5,703 nt of DNA from Legionellales bacterium (lineage in GTDB: Bacteria > Pseudomonadota > Gammaproteobacteria > Legionellales > Legionellaceae): contig DNMA01000088.1 in NCBI GenBank assembly GCA_003489505.1, positions 1 through 5,703 on the forward strand, read 5' to 3'. This document shows positions 5,634-5,703 of the stretch, piece by piece; positions within the stretch are counted from its first letter, which is position 1, and the number at the start of each line of letters is the position of its first letter. The position numbers were made by a program, and so were the translations under genes. The notes beneath the pieces were generated by a model that saw only the letters and a program-made list of their open reading frames with translations, ran no database searches and was not told the origin of the DNA.

Positions 5634-5703
5634 GCTCACTTGGTGAAATTGGTAAACACAATAGATTCAAAATCTATCTTCTTATCGGTTCAAGTCCGAT
5701 AGT
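5634..5703 (+). tRNA. trnL(caa): tRNA-Leu (anticodon CAA), 3' end cut by window edge, lacks long variable arm
   Basis: Plus-strand cloverleaf missing only its last acceptor bases: acceptor 5' strand GCTCACT (the 3' strand begins AGT at the edge), D arm GTGAAATTGGTAAACAC, anticodon stem ATAGA/TCTAT with loop TTCAAAA (CAA, reading UUG), T stem ATCGG/CCGAT with loop TTCAAGT. The first 26 bases differ from trnL(uaa) at only two positions and the T-arm region is identical, so the two are duplicates of one gene. Between the anticodon stem and the T stem there are only six bases (CTTCTT), where trnL(uaa) has a paired variable arm of 13. It is probably a real tRNA, because the anticodon stem has changed on both sides and still pairs; a decaying copy is the alternative. 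Confidence 0.88.

Overview
The window is a piece of a compact, A+T-rich mitochondrial genome from a photosynthetic protist. It carries respiratory-chain genes (nad4L, nad2, nad9), two ATP synthase genes (atp4, atp8), seven bacterial-type tRNA genes plus an eighth that runs off the window edge, and the 5' part of a bacterial-like small-subunit rRNA. Keeping nad9, atp4 and atp8 together with a near full-length bacterial-type SSU rRNA, a tRNA-Trp with anticodon CCA, and no UGA read as Trp fits a gene-rich green algal mitochondrion best (prasinophyte or early chlorophyte/streptophyte type). Other gene-rich protist mitochondria, such as cryptophytes, are not excluded, and no species call is made. 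The proteins read through in the standard code, with Trp encoded by TGG.

Layout: almost everything lies on the minus strand. In the direction of transcription the order is trnW(cca), trnE(uuc), nad9, trnY(gua), atp8, atp4, trnL(uaa), trnR(ucu), nad2, trnI(gau), nad4L, rns (incomplete; its 3' part lies outside the window before base 1). At the right edge a divergent pair on the plus strand, trnC(gca) and an incomplete trnL(caa), starts only 27 bp from trnW. No stretch longer than about 110 bp lacks a gene.

Function: nad2, nad4L and nad9 encode subunits of respiratory complex I (two membrane-arm proton-translocation subunits and the 30 kDa peripheral-arm subunit). atp4 and atp8 encode peripheral-stalk and membrane subunits of the F1Fo ATP synthase. 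The tRNAs and rns serve mitochondrial translation. tRNAs sit between several of the protein genes and probably act as processing punctuation in long minus-strand transcripts.

The most interesting points are these. A trnL(caa) is clearly a sister copy of trnL(uaa) but has lost the long class II variable arm. trnL(uaa) and trnR(ucu) overlap by three bases. trnR has two A-C mismatches in its stems, which could be repaired by C-to-U editing. Nearly every spacer contains a different perfect or near-perfect stem-loop, including a 15-bp hairpin just upstream of rns and one spanning the nad2 stop codon. I see no intron, transposon, CRISPR array or foreign gene.
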